A DNA stretch of 64,000 nucleotides. Source: Hongsoonwoonella zoysiae (GTDB lineage: Bacteria; Pseudomonadota; Alphaproteobacteria; Rhizobiales; Stappiaceae). The stretch spans positions 372,001 through 436,000 of the forward strand of contig NZ_JABRXF010000002.1 of NCBI RefSeq assembly GCF_013266695.1. The letters are read 5' to 3'. The position numbers were made by a program, and so were the translations under genes. Of this stretch, positions 8,951 to 19,394 are shown one piece after another (the first letter of the stretch is position 1; each line of letters opens with the position of its first letter). The notes beneath the pieces are model-generated. The model had not been told where the DNA came from, searched no databases, and worked only from the letters and a program-made list of their open reading frames with translations.

Positions 8951-10936
8951 ATGAGAACCATCGGTTTGCGGATGAAGCTCGCATTGCTTGCCGCAACGGG
9001 TCTACTCGGCCTGATAGTTGTCGGCCTTATCGGTTGGGTCACGATCCAGAACTTCAACGATACAGCCTCCGAAGCACTCAGGGCGGAAAAAGCAAGCGAA
9101 AAACTCCTGTCTTTGGGCAAGAATGTCGCCGAGAGCGCTTCATTGTTCGAACGGTTTCTTCTGGTGCCGAGCGAGGACGCGGAAGCCTTCACGAAAGACC
9201 GGCTGTCACAGGCTGCGCGCGATCTCGGCGATCTGAAAAACGCGGAATATGAAATCGACGATGCGGTGATGGCGGATATCGAACAGGCCGTCAGCGGCCT
9301 GTCCTCAAGCGCTATTGCTACGATCGACCTGCAAAAGGAACTCGGTTACGACGAGAATGCCGGCCTGCAAGGTTCGTTGCGTATGGCGGTTCATGGCATT
9401 GAAGAAAAGATCGAGGATGTCGGCAAGGGCACGTCGAATGCGGGAGAACTGGATTCTCTTCGCGTAAAGATGCTGCAAATGCGTCGGCACGAGAAGGATT
9501 TCATTCTGCGCGGCGATGAGAAATATATCGGACGCCTCAACAAGCGGGTGGACGAATTCCTGACATTGTTGAGAGAGACCGGTTTCGACGAGGAAACCAA
9601 GGACGACATCCGCGGTCTGCTGCTGAAATATCAAGAAAGGTTCAAAGCCTGGGCAGAGAAGAAGCAGGCGCTCGCCTCAACCGTGAACGTGGTTCATGCA
9701 AACCAGGAAACGGCGGGCAACGTGCTCGCGCAGGCCCAAAGCCGCGCGGCGGACATCGTTTCCGCATCCGCGGATGAGCTTGATACCACCCACAGGCGTG
9801 CATCCCTGCTTATCGTGCTGGCTGCCGCGGTCGTCGGGCTGGCTAGCGCGGCAATGGCTTTCTTCATAGGGCGCTCGATCGCCAACCCGCTTTGCCACAT
9901 CTCCTCGGGCATGGCCGAGATTACGGCAGGCAATCTGGAGGTGGAAATTCCGCTGCTCAACTCCGGAGATGAGCTGCAGGCACTTGCCGAAGCCGCCGCA
10001 AACTACAAGCAAAGTGCGGCCGCGCAGGCAAAATTGCAAAACACCAACCGGGCCAACCATGAAAAGACCCTGGCCGAACGCGACCGGCTGGAAAACGCCA
10101 TTTCGGCGTTCCGGGACAGGATCACGGAGATCTCGACGACGCTTACGCGCCAGACCGATGCGATGCGCGATTCATCGAAGTCCCTCATTTCCATTTCGGG
10201 GACGGCCTCCAGGGAAACGGAATCCGCGAAAAGAGCGGCAGAAAGCTCTTCCCAAAGCCTTGAAGGTGTCGCGGTGACGACGCAGCAACTGGCCGCGTCC
10301 GTCCAGAACATAGCCGGCCAGGCGGGCAAGGCGAGCGCGGCGATTTCGAAGGCGGCCGATGTTTCGCGTTCGGCAGCAAACGATGTCACGAACCTTGCGA
10401 ATGCGGCGGAGCGGATCGGTACGGTCGTCAACCTGATCTCGGATATCGCTGCACAAACCGATCTTCTTGCGCTCAACGCCACAATCGAAGCCGCGCGTGC
10501 CGGCGAGGCTGGCAGAGGGTTTGCCGTGGTGGCGACCGAGGTCAAGGAGCTGGCGACGCAGACGTCGAAAGCGACCGAAGAGATTTCCGGCCAGATTCAG
10601 GCAATTCAGGCGTCGACCGAACTGGCGGTGAAAGCGATAAAGGCGATCCACGAAACGATCGACGATGTCGATCAGCTTTCCGCCGGCATTTCTTCATCCG
10701 TACGGGAACAGGAATCGGCAACCCAGGAAATCGCCGACCGTATTGCCGGGGCAGCGAACGGCGCGGGGCAAATCACGGAAAACGTCGATACGGTGGAAAA
10801 GGCGATTTCGGAGAACAATCGCGAAGCGGCGAACGTGGATGATGCCGCCAACAGCCTTACCCGACTTGCCGGGGATCTCGACCAGACAGTCAACGGTTTC
10901 CTGAATTCGGTGAATGCGGGTAGAGCGGCCGCATGA
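8951..10936 (+). CDS. Methyl-accepting chemotaxis protein
   Basis: A 661-residue transmembrane chemoreceptor. TM1 spans about residues 10-32. The periplasmic region (33-280) is all-helical, with [16 protein letters not shown] resembling the helical bimodular (HBM) sensor domain. TM2 spans about 281-303, followed by HAMP and a coiled-coil signalling domain. The conserved tip reads [20 protein letters not shown] near residue 500, where CheA and CheW bind. There is no C-terminal NWETF-type pentapeptide; the protein ends in GRAAA. GGAGA lies 7-8 bases before the ATG. No che genes adjoin it, so it is a stand-alone receptor. Ligand unknown; HBM receptors often sense organic acids. Confidence 0.93.
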   Translation: MRTIGLRMKLALLAATGLLGLIVVGLIGWVTIQNFNDTASEALRAEKASEKLLSLGKNVAESASLFERFLLVPSEDAEAFTKDRLSQAARDLGDLKNAEYEIDDAVMADIEQAVSGLSSSAIATIDLQKELGYDENAGLQGSLRMAVHGIEEKIEDVGKGTSNAGELDSLRVKMLQMRRHEKDFILRGDEKYIGRLNKRVDEFLTLLRETGFDEETKDDIRGLLLKYQERFKAWAEKKQALASTVNVVHANQETAGNVLAQAQSRAADIVSASADELDTTHRRASLLIVLAAAVVGLASAAMAFFIGRSIANPLCHISSGMAEITAGNLEVEIPLLNSGDELQALAEAAANYKQSAAAQAKLQNTNRANHEKTLAERDRLENAISAFRDRITEISTTLTRQTDAMRDSSKSLISISGTASRETESAKRAAESSSQSLEGVAVTTQQLAASVQNIAGQAGKASAAISKAADVSRSAANDVTNLANAAERIGTVVNLISDIAAQTDLLALNATIEAARAGEAGRGFAVVATEVKELATQTSKATEEISGQIQAIQASTELAVKAIKAIHETIDDVDQLSAGISSSVREQESATQEIADRIAGAANGAGQITENVDTVEKAISENNREAANVDDAANSLTRLAGDLDQTVNGFLNSVNAGRAAA

Positions 10937-11064
10937 TCGTAAGCGGCGGGGCCTTGCCGTGACCGCACCGTTCACCGGAAGGGGACTCCCGGAGTTGGCG
11001 GATCGGGTTTATTTTCCGGAAGTGGATGCCGCGGCACTTCGTGGCGAACAACCGGGGAGTAAAG

Positions 11065-11853
11065 ATGTTCCTGCCCGCGCTTTTCGTTTCCCACGGCGCG
11101 CCGGATCTTGCCGTGCTCGACACGCCGGAACGCCGCTTTCTGGAAGGGCTTGCGGGCGAAATAAAACGCCCGCGGGCCATCGTCTCCGTTTCGGCGCATT
11201 TCGAAACCGCAAGACCATCCGTCGTCGCCGACCCTTCACCCGAAACGGTCTATGATTTCGGTAATTTCGATCCACGCCTGTTCGAGATGACCTATCCCGC
11301 ACCGGGCGAGCCGGAACTGGCGCGCGCAATCGTCAAGGGCCTGCGTGAACGGGGGCAAGCGGTCGACGTGCTGGAAAAGCGCGGCTATGACCACGGCACA
11401 TGGGTGCCGCTGACGCTTGTCTATCCGGGCGCCGACATTCCCGTCGTGCAGCTCTCCGTTCAGCCGGGTGGAGGGCCGGAGCATCATTTGCGCATCGGGC
11501 GGATGCTGCGTGATTTCCTGCCGGAGGATGTCTTGCTGTTCGCGAGCGGGGCGCTGACGCACAATCTTCGCGAGCTTTTCCAGGGCGGTATGCCGGCACT
11601 CGACGCGCCGGCTCCCGATTGGGTCAACGAGTTCGGCGACTGGGTGGGAGAGCGCGTGGCGGCCGGCGACGAGGCTTCGCTTCTCGACTACCGTGCCCGC
11701 GCGCCGCATGCGGTGCGCAACCATCCAACGGACGAGCACTTGCTCCCGATTTTTACCGCCATGGGCTTTGCAGGGGAAGGATGGAGCGGCCACAGGCTCT
11801 TCGCCGGGCACTCGCGCGGGCTTATACGGATGGATACATTTTCATTCGAATGA
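11065..11853 (+). CDS. LigB/DODA-type extradiol ring-cleavage dioxygenase family protein
   Basis: A 262-residue protein of the class III extradiol dioxygenase (LigB) superfamily, subfamily of 4,5-DOPA dioxygenase and YgiD. The metal-binding and catalytic histidines are in FVSHGAPDL (His10), VSAHFET, GYDHGTWVPL and ASGALTHNL. The start at 11065 has GGGGAG five bases upstream (11054-11059). These enzymes bind Fe(II) or Zn(II) and cleave catechol-type rings. The physiological substrate of bacterial YgiD-like proteins is poorly known, so no pathway is assigned. It lies between the chemoreceptor and the response regulator with no obvious operon partner. Confidence 0.88.
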   Translation: MFLPALFVSHGAPDLAVLDTPERRFLEGLAGEIKRPRAIVSVSAHFETARPSVVADPSPETVYDFGNFDPRLFEMTYPAPGEPELARAIVKGLRERGQAVDVLEKRGYDHGTWVPLTLVYPGADIPVVQLSVQPGGGPEHHLRIGRMLRDFLPEDVLLFASGALTHNLRELFQGGMPALDAPAPDWVNEFGDWVGERVAAGDEASLLDYRARAPHAVRNHPTDEHLLPIFTAMGFAGEGWSGHRLFAGHSRGLIRMDTFSFE

Positions 11854-12105
11854 AGCGGTATATATTTCGGCGCTTGGTTCATGGCCATACCGTTTCAACC
11901 GTGATACCGCTTGACCTTTAGTAAAAATGACTAGACACATGGTCGCCAGGGGTGAGCGCGATTCCCGGGACGTGTCCCGCCGAATCTGAATCTGGATTGG
12001 CGTTGAGGATATGCTCCGGCATAGTCATTCTGGAGCGAATTCCTGTCGGTCGGACCGTTCCATGCGTTGAGACGGCGCTCCGGCGACTTAGGCGGGAGGT
12101 GTGTC

Positions 12106-12630
12106 GTGCAACTTACCCCCATGGATTTGTCGCGACTGTCCATCCTTGTTATTGACGACAGTGCGCATATGCGCACGCTCTTACGTAAAATTCTGAACGG
12201 TTTCGGTGTTCGCCGCGTTTATGAAGCAAGCGACGGCGAGGACGGCTATTCCTCCACCGTTGAACAGCGGCCCGATATCGTCCTGTGCGACTGGGTCATG
12301 TGGCCCGGAGACGGCGCGGACTTCATGACGCGACTAAGGGCTGATGAAGACGCCATCGTTTCCACCACGCCCGTTATCATGCTGAGCGCGGACACCAGAA
12401 AAGCAGTGATTCTCAAAGCGCTCCAGCTCGGGATTCACGAATTTCTCGCAAAGCCTATTTCTCCGGCGTTGATGTATGCCCGCATGGAGCGCACGATCCG
12501 CGAAAACCGCCCGTTCTTGCGCAAGGGGCGGTATTTCGGGCCCGTGCCAAGGTCTTCGGTGCCCGCGCCTTCATCGACCGGTAAACGAAAAGAGCCACCG
12601 CCGGATGACGAAGAAGCCGTTTTCATATGA
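12106..12630 (+). CDS. Single-domain response regulator (CheY-like receiver)
   Basis: A 174-residue protein with one receiver domain. The acidic pair is Asp17-Asp18 in LVIDDSAHMRTLL, the phospho-acceptor is Asp62 in IVLCDWVMWPGDG, and the switch Ser and Lys lie in IMLSAD and FLAKPI. After about residue 135 it becomes a basic and proline-rich tail with no output domain. I chose GTG 12106 because GGGAGG (12094-12099) sits six bases upstream; the next in-frame ATG (12121) has no such site. No histidine kinase is nearby. It probably acts by protein-protein contact, for example in a phosphorelay. Confidence 0.88.
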   Translation: MQLTPMDLSRLSILVIDDSAHMRTLLRKILNGFGVRRVYEASDGEDGYSSTVEQRPDIVLCDWVMWPGDGADFMTRLRADEDAIVSTTPVIMLSADTRKAVILKALQLGIHEFLAKPISPALMYARMERTIRENRPFLRKGRYFGPVPRSSVPAPSSTGKRKEPPPDDEEAVFI

Positions 12631-12684
12631 TCGGCCGGCAGGGTGATGATTGCATGGTCGGCCACGGCGGGATAAACCGCTGAC

Positions 12685-14373
12685 ATGACCGACGAAAGCT
12701 CTTCCCGCATTGAAAACCGTTTCCGTATCGCCGTCGCGCAACTGAACCCGACGGTGGGTGATGTTCGCGGCAACCTGGACCTTGCGCGCAAGGCGAGGGC
12801 CGAGGCTAAGCAAGCCGGCGCCGACCTGCTTTTGCTTTCCGAGCTGTTTCTTTCCGGCTATCCGCCGGAGGACCTGGTGCTCAAACCGGCGTTCGTGGCG
12901 GCCTGCCGGGCGGCGCTTGACGAACTGGCGGAGGACACGAAGGACGGCGGGCCGGGCGTGGTGATCGGGTTGCCGTGGCGCGAGGGCGAACTGCTTCATA
13001 ATGCGGTCGCAGTGGTCGATGGAGGCCGGATCGAGGGCGTGCGCTTCAAGTTCGACCTGCCGAACTATGGCGAGTTTGACGAAAAGCGTGTGTTCCAGCC
13101 GGGTCTGCTGCCGAGCCCGGTCGGCTTTCGCGGCGTGCGCCTTGGCGTGCCGGTCTGCGAGGACGTGTGGACCGACGAGGTTTGCGAGTGCCTGGCCGAG
13201 ACGGGCGCCGAAATTCTGCTCGTGCCGAATGGTTCGCCCTATTATGCCAACAAGGCCGACGTGCGCCTGCAGGTGGCGGTCGCCCGCGTCGTGGAAAACG
13301 AGCTTCCGTTCATCTATTGCAACCAGGTGGGCGGACAGGACGAACTCGTCTTTGACGGGGGCTCTTTCGCGCTTCAGCCCAACCGGCAACTCGCCTTCCA
13401 GATGAAACAGTTCGAAGAGGGGATCGGCGTTTCGGACTGGGTTCGCCAGGAGAGCGGCGGCTGGGTGTGCGAAGGCGGAGAAGCGCAAGCGCTGCCGGAC
13501 GTTCATGAGGCGAATTGGCGCGCCTGTGTACTGGGCTTGCGGGACTATGTACGCAAGAACGGCTTTCCGGGCGTGGTGCTCGGGCTTTCAGGCGGGATCG
13601 ACAGCGCGGTCGTGGCGGCGATGGCCGTGGATGCGCTGGGGCCGGAAAAGGTGCACTGCGTGATGCTGCCCTACCGGTATACCTCGGAAGAAAGCATCAC
13701 TGACGCCGATCAACTGGCGCGGGATCTTGGCATTCGCTATGACACAGTGCCTATTGCCGAGCCGGTGGAGGGTTTCCAGCACGCGCTTGCAAAAGTATTC
13801 GAGGGCACGCAATCCGGCGTCACGGAAGAAAATCTGCAGTCGCGCGCGCGGGGCGTGGTCCTGATGGCGATCTCCAACAAGTTCGGCTACATGGTGGTCA
13901 CCACAGGCAACAAGTCCGAAATGTCGGTGGGCTACGCCACGCTTTACGGCGACATGAACGGCGGCTTCAACCCGATCAAGGATCTCTACAAGAGCGAAGT
14001 TTACGCGCTTGCCGCATGGCGAAACGAAAACCGGCCTGAAGGCATGAAAGGGCCGGACGGGACCGTTATTCCGCCGAATATCCTGACCAAGGAACCTTCA
14101 GCCGAGCTAGCGGAAGGCCAGAAGGACCAGGACAGCCTGCCGCCGTATGACGTTTTGGACGATATTCTGGAATGCCTCGTGGAAAATGAAATGTCGGTGG
14201 GCGATATCGAGGCGCGCGGCCACAGCCGCGAGCTTATCCACCGGATCGAAAACCTGCTTTACATTGCCGAATACAAGCGCCGGCAATCGGCACCTGGCGT
14301 GAAGATCACGCGCAAGAACTTCGGCCGCGACCGGCGCTACCCGATAACCAACCGTTTCCGCGACCGCAGCTGA
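12685..14373 (+). CDS. nadE: Glutamine-dependent NAD(+) synthetase
   Basis: A 562-residue two-domain enzyme that makes NAD from deamido-NAD, ATP and glutamine. The N-terminal nitrilase-type glutaminase domain has the catalytic triad Glu53 (LLLSELFLSGYPPEDL), a Lys in FKFDLPNYGEFDEKR and the Cys in GVPVCEDVW. The C-terminal synthetase domain has the ATP P-loop VVLGLSGGIDSAVVAAM and TTGNKSEMSVGYATLYGD. Length matches bacterial glutamine-dependent NadE. It is a single gene with a hairpin terminator immediately downstream. Confidence is high. Confidence 0.97.
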   Translation: MTDESSSRIENRFRIAVAQLNPTVGDVRGNLDLARKARAEAKQAGADLLLLSELFLSGYPPEDLVLKPAFVAACRAALDELAEDTKDGGPGVVIGLPWREGELLHNAVAVVDGGRIEGVRFKFDLPNYGEFDEKRVFQPGLLPSPVGFRGVRLGVPVCEDVWTDEVCECLAETGAEILLVPNGSPYYANKADVRLQVAVARVVENELPFIYCNQVGGQDELVFDGGSFALQPNRQLAFQMKQFEEGIGVSDWVRQESGGWVCEGGEAQALPDVHEANWRACVLGLRDYVRKNGFPGVVLGLSGGIDSAVVAAMAVDALGPEKVHCVMLPYRYTSEESITDADQLARDLGIRYDTVPIAEPVEGFQHALAKVFEGTQSGVTEENLQSRARGVVLMAISNKFGYMVVTTGNKSEMSVGYATLYGDMNGGFNPIKDLYKSEVYALAAWRNENRPEGMKGPDGTVIPPNILTKEPSAELAEGQKDQDSLPPYDVLDDILECLVENEMSVGDIEARGHSRELIHRIENLLYIAEYKRRQSAPGVKITRKNFGRDRRYPITNRFRDRS

Positions 14374-14379
14374 ATTCAT

Positions 14380-14406
14380 GGGCGCCCGGAGGCGGCGCCC
14401 TGTTTC
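14380..14406 (+). terminator. Probable terminator after nadE
   Basis: GGGCGCC (14380-14386) pairs perfectly with GGCGCCC (14394-14400) around a 7-base loop, six bases after the nadE stop. The following TGTTT is a weak T-tract. Confidence 0.6.
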
Positions 14407-14447
14407 CCAACCCTCGGGACACCGGCAGCCCCGGTGAGGCGATCGTA

Positions 14448-15668
14448 ATGTCGACGCTCGGATTTGTTGTCGCTAACATCCGCTGGCTTGCAGCGGGCCT
14501 GCTGCTGACGCTGTTTTCAAGTTTCGGGCAGACGTTCTTCATTTCGCTTGTGGCGGGCGATCTGCGCGAGACATTTTCGCTGTCGCACGGCGACTTCGGC
14601 GGGATCTACATGATGGCGACGCTGTTTTCCGCCGCCACGCTGGCAATCTTCGGCAGGATCGTCGACGACCATTCGATCGCGGTGATTTCGACCGGCGTGA
14701 TCCTGGGGCTCACGCTTTTTTGCATCGGCATGGCGAATGTCTCGTCCGTGTGGATGCTCTTCTTCGTGATCTACGGGCTCAGGCTTTTCGGCCAGGGTAT
14801 GATGACGCATGCCGCGATGACGGCTATGGGGCGATGGTATTCGGCCGAACGCGGCAGGGCCGTTTCGATTGCAACCCTTGGCCACCAGCTTGGCGAGGCG
14901 ACGCTTCCGTTGATCTTCGTGGCGATGTTCGCCGTCGTCGGCTGGCGCGGCGGCTGGTGGATTGCGGCGGGCGCACTCGTGCTGGTGGGCTTGCCTTTGC
15001 TTCTCTGGCTGTTGCAGATCGAGCGCACACCGCGGGCCAAGAAGGTTTCCGGCGCGCCCGAGGTCGGCCGGCAGTGGACGCGCGGCGAGGTGTTGCGCGA
15101 TCCGGCGTTCTGGATCATGTCCTGCGGCACGCTGGCGCCGGCCTTCATCGGGACGACGATCTTCTTTCATCAGGTCTATCTGGTGGAACTTCGTGGCTGG
15201 ACGATGGAGCTTTTCGCCTCCGCCTTCACGGCGATGGCGATCATGACCATCGTCTTCGCGCTGATCACGGGCTGGCTGGTCGACCGCTTTACAGCGGTGC
15301 GCATCCTGCCGGCGTTTCTCCTGCCGCTCGCCGCAGCGTGCCTCGCGCTTGCCGGGATTACGCATCCGGTAGCCGCCTTCATATTCATGATGCTTCTGGG
15401 CGTAACCTACGGAATATCCTCAACCCTCGTCGGATCACTATGGCCGGAGGTTTACGGCACGCGTCACCTGGGCGCGATCCGCTCCATTGTCGTAGCGATG
15501 ATGGTGCTTGCCTCAGCACTTGGGCCGGGTGTGACGGGCTGGCTGATCGACATCGGCGTGCCTTACGGGACGCAGATGGTAGCCATGGCGGTCTATTGCG
15601 TGAGTGTGGCAATCCTGATGGGCGTAATTTCAGTACGCGTAACAAGGCGCATGAGCGCGGCCACATGA
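14448..15668 (+). CDS. MFS transporter
   Basis: A 406-residue protein with about twelve hydrophobic helices and a charged loop after helix 6 (residues about 190-215), as in the major facilitator superfamily. The loop after helix 2 carries FGRIVDDHSI, a degenerate MFS motif A, and its second-half counterpart is ITGWLVDRFTAVR. The overall pattern resembles the oxalate/monocarboxylate-type antiporter branch, but the substrate cannot be named. The ATG is preceded by GAGG about 8 bases upstream. It lies between nadE and gltX in the same direction, 45 bases before gltX. Confidence 0.9.
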   Translation: MSTLGFVVANIRWLAAGLLLTLFSSFGQTFFISLVAGDLRETFSLSHGDFGGIYMMATLFSAATLAIFGRIVDDHSIAVISTGVILGLTLFCIGMANVSSVWMLFFVIYGLRLFGQGMMTHAAMTAMGRWYSAERGRAVSIATLGHQLGEATLPLIFVAMFAVVGWRGGWWIAAGALVLVGLPLLLWLLQIERTPRAKKVSGAPEVGRQWTRGEVLRDPAFWIMSCGTLAPAFIGTTIFFHQVYLVELRGWTMELFASAFTAMAIMTIVFALITGWLVDRFTAVRILPAFLLPLAAACLALAGITHPVAAFIFMMLLGVTYGISSTLVGSLWPEVYGTRHLGAIRSIVVAMMVLASALGPGVTGWLIDIGVPYGTQMVAMAVYCVSVAILMGVISVRVTRRMSAAT

Positions 15669-15713
15669 TCCGACACTTGCTGAAAAGCTTCAATTTGAGT
15701 AGGGACTTCGCCC

Positions 15714-17075
15714 ATGTCCGTTATCGTTCGTTTTGCCCCGTCCCCGACCGGCTATCTGCACATCGGCAATGCCCGCCCGGCCTTGATAAACTGGCTGTTC
15801 GCGCTCAAGCACGGCGGAGAGTTCGTGCTGCGCTACGACGACACCGACCGGGAGCGTTCGCGGGCGGAATACGCCGAAGCGATTGCGGAGGACCTTGGCT
15901 GGCTCGGCATCCATCCACATCGCGTCGAGCGGCAGTCCGAGAGGATTTCCGTTTACGACGCGGCGGCGGAGAAGCTGAAAGCGCAGGGGCTCATCTACCC
16001 CTGCTACGAGATGCCCGACGAATTGGAGCGGCGCAGGCGGCGGGCAAGAGCACTGGGACGGCCGCCGGTTTACGACCGTGCCGGCCTCAGGCTCACCGAT
16101 GAGGAGCGGGGGAAACTGGAAGCGCAAGGGCGCAAGCCGCACTGGCGGTTTCTCCTACCGAATTTTTCCGATGACCCTTTTACTACGGAACGCACGGAAG
16201 TTCATTGGGACGACCTTTGCCGTGGTCCGCAGACGGTCGATCTTGCCTCGCTCTCCGACCCGGTGCTGATCCGCGCAGACGGCAGCTACCTCTACACGTT
16301 TCCTTCCATATTGGACGACATTGACATGGGGGTGAGCCACGTCATTCGTGGTGAGGACCATATTGCCAATACGGGCGTACAGATCGCGATCTTCCGCGCG
16401 CTCGGAGCCGAACCACCGAAATTCGCCCACCACAACCTGCTGACGACGGCTGACGGCGAAGGGCTATCCAAGCGGTCCGGGGCGCTCTCGCTCCGAGCGC
16501 TGCGAGAAGACGGACTGGAGCCGATGGCGGTTGCCTCTCTCGCCGTGCTGACGGGAACGAGCCACGCGATCGAGCCGGTGACGACCTTGCGGGAACTGGC
16601 GGATATGCTGGACCTTGCAGGCATTTCCAGATCTTCGGCGAAATTCGACCCCGCCGACCTGAAACCGCTGAACGCCAAGCTCGTGCATGGGATGGATCAT
16701 GCGGTCGTGGCGGACCGGCTCAGGGAACTGGGTATCGAAGGGGATGCCGCGTTCTGGGAGGCAGTGCGCGAAAACTGCGAGACAGTCGGCGATGCTCTCG
16801 GCTGGTGGAAGGTGGTGACCGGGCCTGTGGAGCCGCAGGTCGGCGACGAAGACCGGGACTTTATCGCGCTTGCCCGCGTGAATCTGCCGCAGGAGCCATG
16901 GTCGGAAGAAACCTGGAGCGAGTGGACGAAGCTTCTCAAGGAGAAGACCGGGCGAAAGGGGCGGGGGCTCTTCATGCCTCTCAGAAAAGCTGTCACCGGC
17001 CTCGACCATGGCCCGGACATGAAACGCTTCCTGCCGGTTATTGGGCGACGAAATACCTTGGCCCGACTATCCTGA
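15714..17075 (+). CDS. gltX: Glutamate--tRNA ligase
   Basis: A 453-residue class I aminoacyl-tRNA synthetase. [18 protein letters not shown] is the HIGH signature region with glutamate contacts, YDDTDRERS and [11 protein letters not shown] are core blocks, and [10 protein letters not shown] is the KMSKS-equivalent loop in its GluRS form. The C-terminal anticodon-binding part is complete. The length is slightly short for GluRS (about 470-490). Alphaproteobacteria commonly have two gltX paralogues, so a second copy may lie elsewhere and this one may be specialised for one tRNA. The 3' end overlaps the convergent DUF2865 gene by 38 bases. Confidence 0.95.
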   Translation: MSVIVRFAPSPTGYLHIGNARPALINWLFALKHGGEFVLRYDDTDRERSRAEYAEAIAEDLGWLGIHPHRVERQSERISVYDAAAEKLKAQGLIYPCYEMPDELERRRRRARALGRPPVYDRAGLRLTDEERGKLEAQGRKPHWRFLLPNFSDDPFTTERTEVHWDDLCRGPQTVDLASLSDPVLIRADGSYLYTFPSILDDIDMGVSHVIRGEDHIANTGVQIAIFRALGAEPPKFAHHNLLTTADGEGLSKRSGALSLRALREDGLEPMAVASLAVLTGTSHAIEPVTTLRELADMLDLAGISRSSAKFDPADLKPLNAKLVHGMDHAVVADRLRELGIEGDAAFWEAVRENCETVGDALGWWKVVTGPVEPQVGDEDRDFIALARVNLPQEPWSEETWSEWTKLLKEKTGRKGRGLFMPLRKAVTGLDHGPDMKRFLPVIGRRNTLARLS

Positions 17076-18231
17076 CCGAACGTTTTTGCCGACTGGTCGG
17101 TTTCGAGGCTTCCGGCTGAGGCTGAGCCTTGGAACCGTTTCCCAATCTGGCGATGGAGGGCGAAGAGGCCTCAGGAACAAAGCCGAGACGGATGTTCATT
17201 GCGGTGTCGGGGTCTGCGCCTTCGGGAATTGCCGCGGCGGCGTGCCGGTTGCTCGCGTTGGAAGCGAGAATGTCCGGACCAGAAGAATTAGAGTGCTTAT
17301 AGGAGGGAGGCTCGCCGTCTCCGCTTCGGTTCAGGCTCTCTATCGCGTCATTCCGCGCAGGGACACCTTGGCAACTGCAGCCCTCAACGAACTTGCTGCG
17401 GAAAGCGAATGCGTTTTCCTGCTTTGCGTAGGCAATACCGTCAAGCGAGATCATGTCTTCAGCCGATTCGCCAGGGTTTAGATGGACGTAGAGTGCCGTC
17501 TCCGCCGCGGGACACATCGAGCGGCAGATGGCCTCGTCGCGCCCGAAGCCGTATTTTCGCGTCCTGAAACTGACCGGAAAATAGTATCCGTCACAGGTTC
17601 TTACGCAGAGCGTGCGGTAATAACCGCTGCCGAACCGCGCCGAGACGAGGCCTTGCTCACCCTCACGCGGTCGGCCACCAGGCGCATAAGCAGAGCGAGA
17701 TCGGTTCAGTCCATTCCCATGGCGGGAGGAAACGCTGAGCGAGGTGTCCGGCTCTCGCCGGGGAGCGAAGCCATCATCGGTTGGATCGTCGTCATTGGTG
17801 ACCTGTGGCGAGGCCAACTGCGCATCGCATTCCTGCCGTTGGTACTGCTGCTCAAGCGCTGCGCGCGCAGCATCATCTTCTCCCGAAGCATCGCCATAGC
17901 GGTCTCGTAGCTCTTCGATGCTTACGAGATTGGCGCGCATACGTTCGATCTTCATCAACATCTGCTCGCAGGTGGAACCGCGATCACTTGCCGAGCAGCC
18001 TTGGCGTGCGGCATCGCGCTCCGCCGCGCGCAACGTCATCGCCTGGCGTTTGGCTGCGGCGTTCCATTTCGCATATTCGGGATGCGCGGATTCTGCGCGC
18101 CCAAGTGCTGCGAGACGTGCTTCCAAAACCTCGCAATCGGCTGCATTTGCCGGGGCGGAGATGGCCGCGCAAAGACCTGCTGCCACGAACCCGACGACCG
18201 CCCGCACCCGGAATGAGCTGATATCCGGCAT
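17038..18231 (-). CDS. DUF2865 family secreted protein
   Basis: A 397-residue protein with a signal peptide (residues 1-30, cleavage near ANAADC). A helical, Cys-containing segment (about 31-140) follows, then a low-complexity linker. The DUF2865 core at about 190-300 contains [19 protein letters not shown] and [17 protein letters not shown], with many paired cysteines suggesting disulfides in the periplasm. DUF2865 is characteristic of Hyphomicrobiales and has no established function. The last codons overlap the end of gltX on the other strand. The C-terminal third is polar and probably disordered. Confidence 0.85.
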   Translation of the reverse strand: MPDISSFRVRAVVGFVAAGLCAAISAPANAADCEVLEARLAALGRAESAHPEYAKWNAAAKRQAMTLRAAERDAARQGCSASDRGSTCEQMLMKIERMRANLVSIEELRDRYGDASGEDDAARAALEQQYQRQECDAQLASPQVTNDDDPTDDGFAPRREPDTSLSVSSRHGNGLNRSRSAYAPGGRPREGEQGLVSARFGSGYYRTLCVRTCDGYYFPVSFRTRKYGFGRDEAICRSMCPAAETALYVHLNPGESAEDMISLDGIAYAKQENAFAFRSKFVEGCSCQGVPARNDAIESLNRSGDGEPPSYKHSNSSGPDILASNASNRHAAAAIPEGADPDTAMNIRLGFVPEASSPSIARLGNGSKAQPQPEASKPTSRQKRSVRIVGPRYFVAQ

Positions 18232-18342
18232 CCCTTCATAGGTCCTTTCGACGGATTGGCGATGCGCGACGGACTTGCGATCCTTCGATGAAGACTATCT
18301 CAGCGGAACAGGCGCGAGACAAGGTTGGCCTTGCTGCTTGCG

Positions 18343-18840
18343 CTACCCTTTTTCTTTTTCCTGAAGCATCTGATCCGCAAGTTGAAAGGATGTCTCCGTT
18401 AGCCGCTCGAGAATCCTTTCAAGAGATTTCTGCTCCTCGGGAGACAGGGAAGCGACGAGCGCCCGGGAAAAGGCAAGGGCATCCGGGGTAAGTTCGGCGT
18501 AAACCTTCTTCCCTTTGGATGTGAGCTCGAGAAAACTTTCCCGCATATCTTCGATATTGGGCTGACGCTTTACAAGGTTCTTGTTTTCCAAAGAGGCCAC
18601 GGCGCGGCTGACCTTCGTTTTGTGCATGCGGCTATGCGCGCCGATGTCCTTGGCCGTCATCCGGGCATATTGACCAAGGGTGGCAACGACCCGCCATTCC
18701 GGTATCGCGATGCCGAAGCGACTCTCGTAGAATCGGGCAAGCGATTGGCTGACGGTTTCGGCCAGGACGTTCAACCGGTAGGGAAGGAAGTTTTCCAACT
18801 CGAGCGGGACACTGCCGCCCTTTTGGTCTTGCCGGTTCAT
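18343..18840 (-). CDS. MarR-family transcriptional regulator
   Basis: A 165-residue winged-helix regulator. FGIAIPEWRVVATLGQY begins the DNA-binding domain, MTAKDIGAHSRMHKTKVSRA is the recognition helix region, and VKRQPNIEDMRESFLELT is the wing (the family usually has DxRD/R here; this protein has EDMRES). N- and C-terminal helices form the dimer interface. It is divergent from the small membrane protein gene at 18960, with 119 bases between them, a layout in which MarR proteins often regulate the neighbour. Effector unknown. Confidence 0.9.
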   Translation of the reverse strand: MNRQDQKGGSVPLELENFLPYRLNVLAETVSQSLARFYESRFGIAIPEWRVVATLGQYARMTAKDIGAHSRMHKTKVSRAVASLENKNLVKRQPNIEDMRESFLELTSKGKKVYAELTPDALAFSRALVASLSPEEQKSLERILERLTETSFQLADQMLQEKEKG

Positions 18841-18959
18841 CGAACGCCCTCTATCTCCGACCCTTGCTCGGCGAGTCGGATTACAGCGCGAGATGCGCTT
18901 TCACAACCAAGATTATCAACGCAGGTCGGCTTAGTGAAGATTGTTGCAGGTGAAATCAA

Positions 18960-19337
18960 TTGACGGGATCTCGCGGTAAGGACGATAGCGGCCCGGCGCC
19001 CGCCCCAACTCCCCAAAGTGCTGCGTTGTTTTGGCTGGTGTTGTGCCACGTCTTTATTCTGCCGCTGTTGGGTTTCTTTACTCCTTTGGTGACCGGGGTA
19101 ATATTTATGTTACTTGACGTCACATATAATGTTGAAGCTTGGTCGCTCTTTGCAATACTTTTGCTGGCGTCAATAATCATACACTGGCGCCTATGGTATC
19201 TGGCGCGAAGCGAAGGGCGGAAGCTGCTTGGACGGGTCACGATATGTCTGGGAGTTCTGAGCTTTTGCAGTCTGATAGGGCTCGGAACGATCTCGCCGCT
19301 GGTCGCGGCAGTGCGCCTTACCGAAATGAGCATCTGA
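18960..19337 (+). CDS. Small membrane protein with atypical composition
   Basis: A 125-residue protein with about three hydrophobic helices (roughly 23-52, 60-76 and 90-118) and no family I recognise. The start is a TTG at 18960 with AGGTGA (18948-18953) six bases upstream. The sequence is visibly richer in A and T than its neighbours, suggesting later acquisition or relaxed selection. It is divergent from the MarR gene, which may control it, and lies 57 bases upstream of the MBL-fold gene. Coding status rests on the membrane pattern and ribosome binding site rather than homology. Confidence 0.5.
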   Translation: MTGSRGKDDSGPAPAPTPQSAALFWLVLCHVFILPLLGFFTPLVTGVIFMLLDVTYNVEAWSLFAILLLASIIIHWRLWYLARSEGRKLLGRVTICLGVLSFCSLIGLGTISPLVAAVRLTEMSI

Positions 19338-19394
19338 ACGAATGATGCCTTTCCAGAGCGATACTTCGACAGAAAAACACTGAAAGTCGGGTCA

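Noticed and set aside
19110-19130. TTGACG followed by TATAAT, promoter-like
   Set aside because: The two elements are only five bases apart and lie inside a probable coding region.
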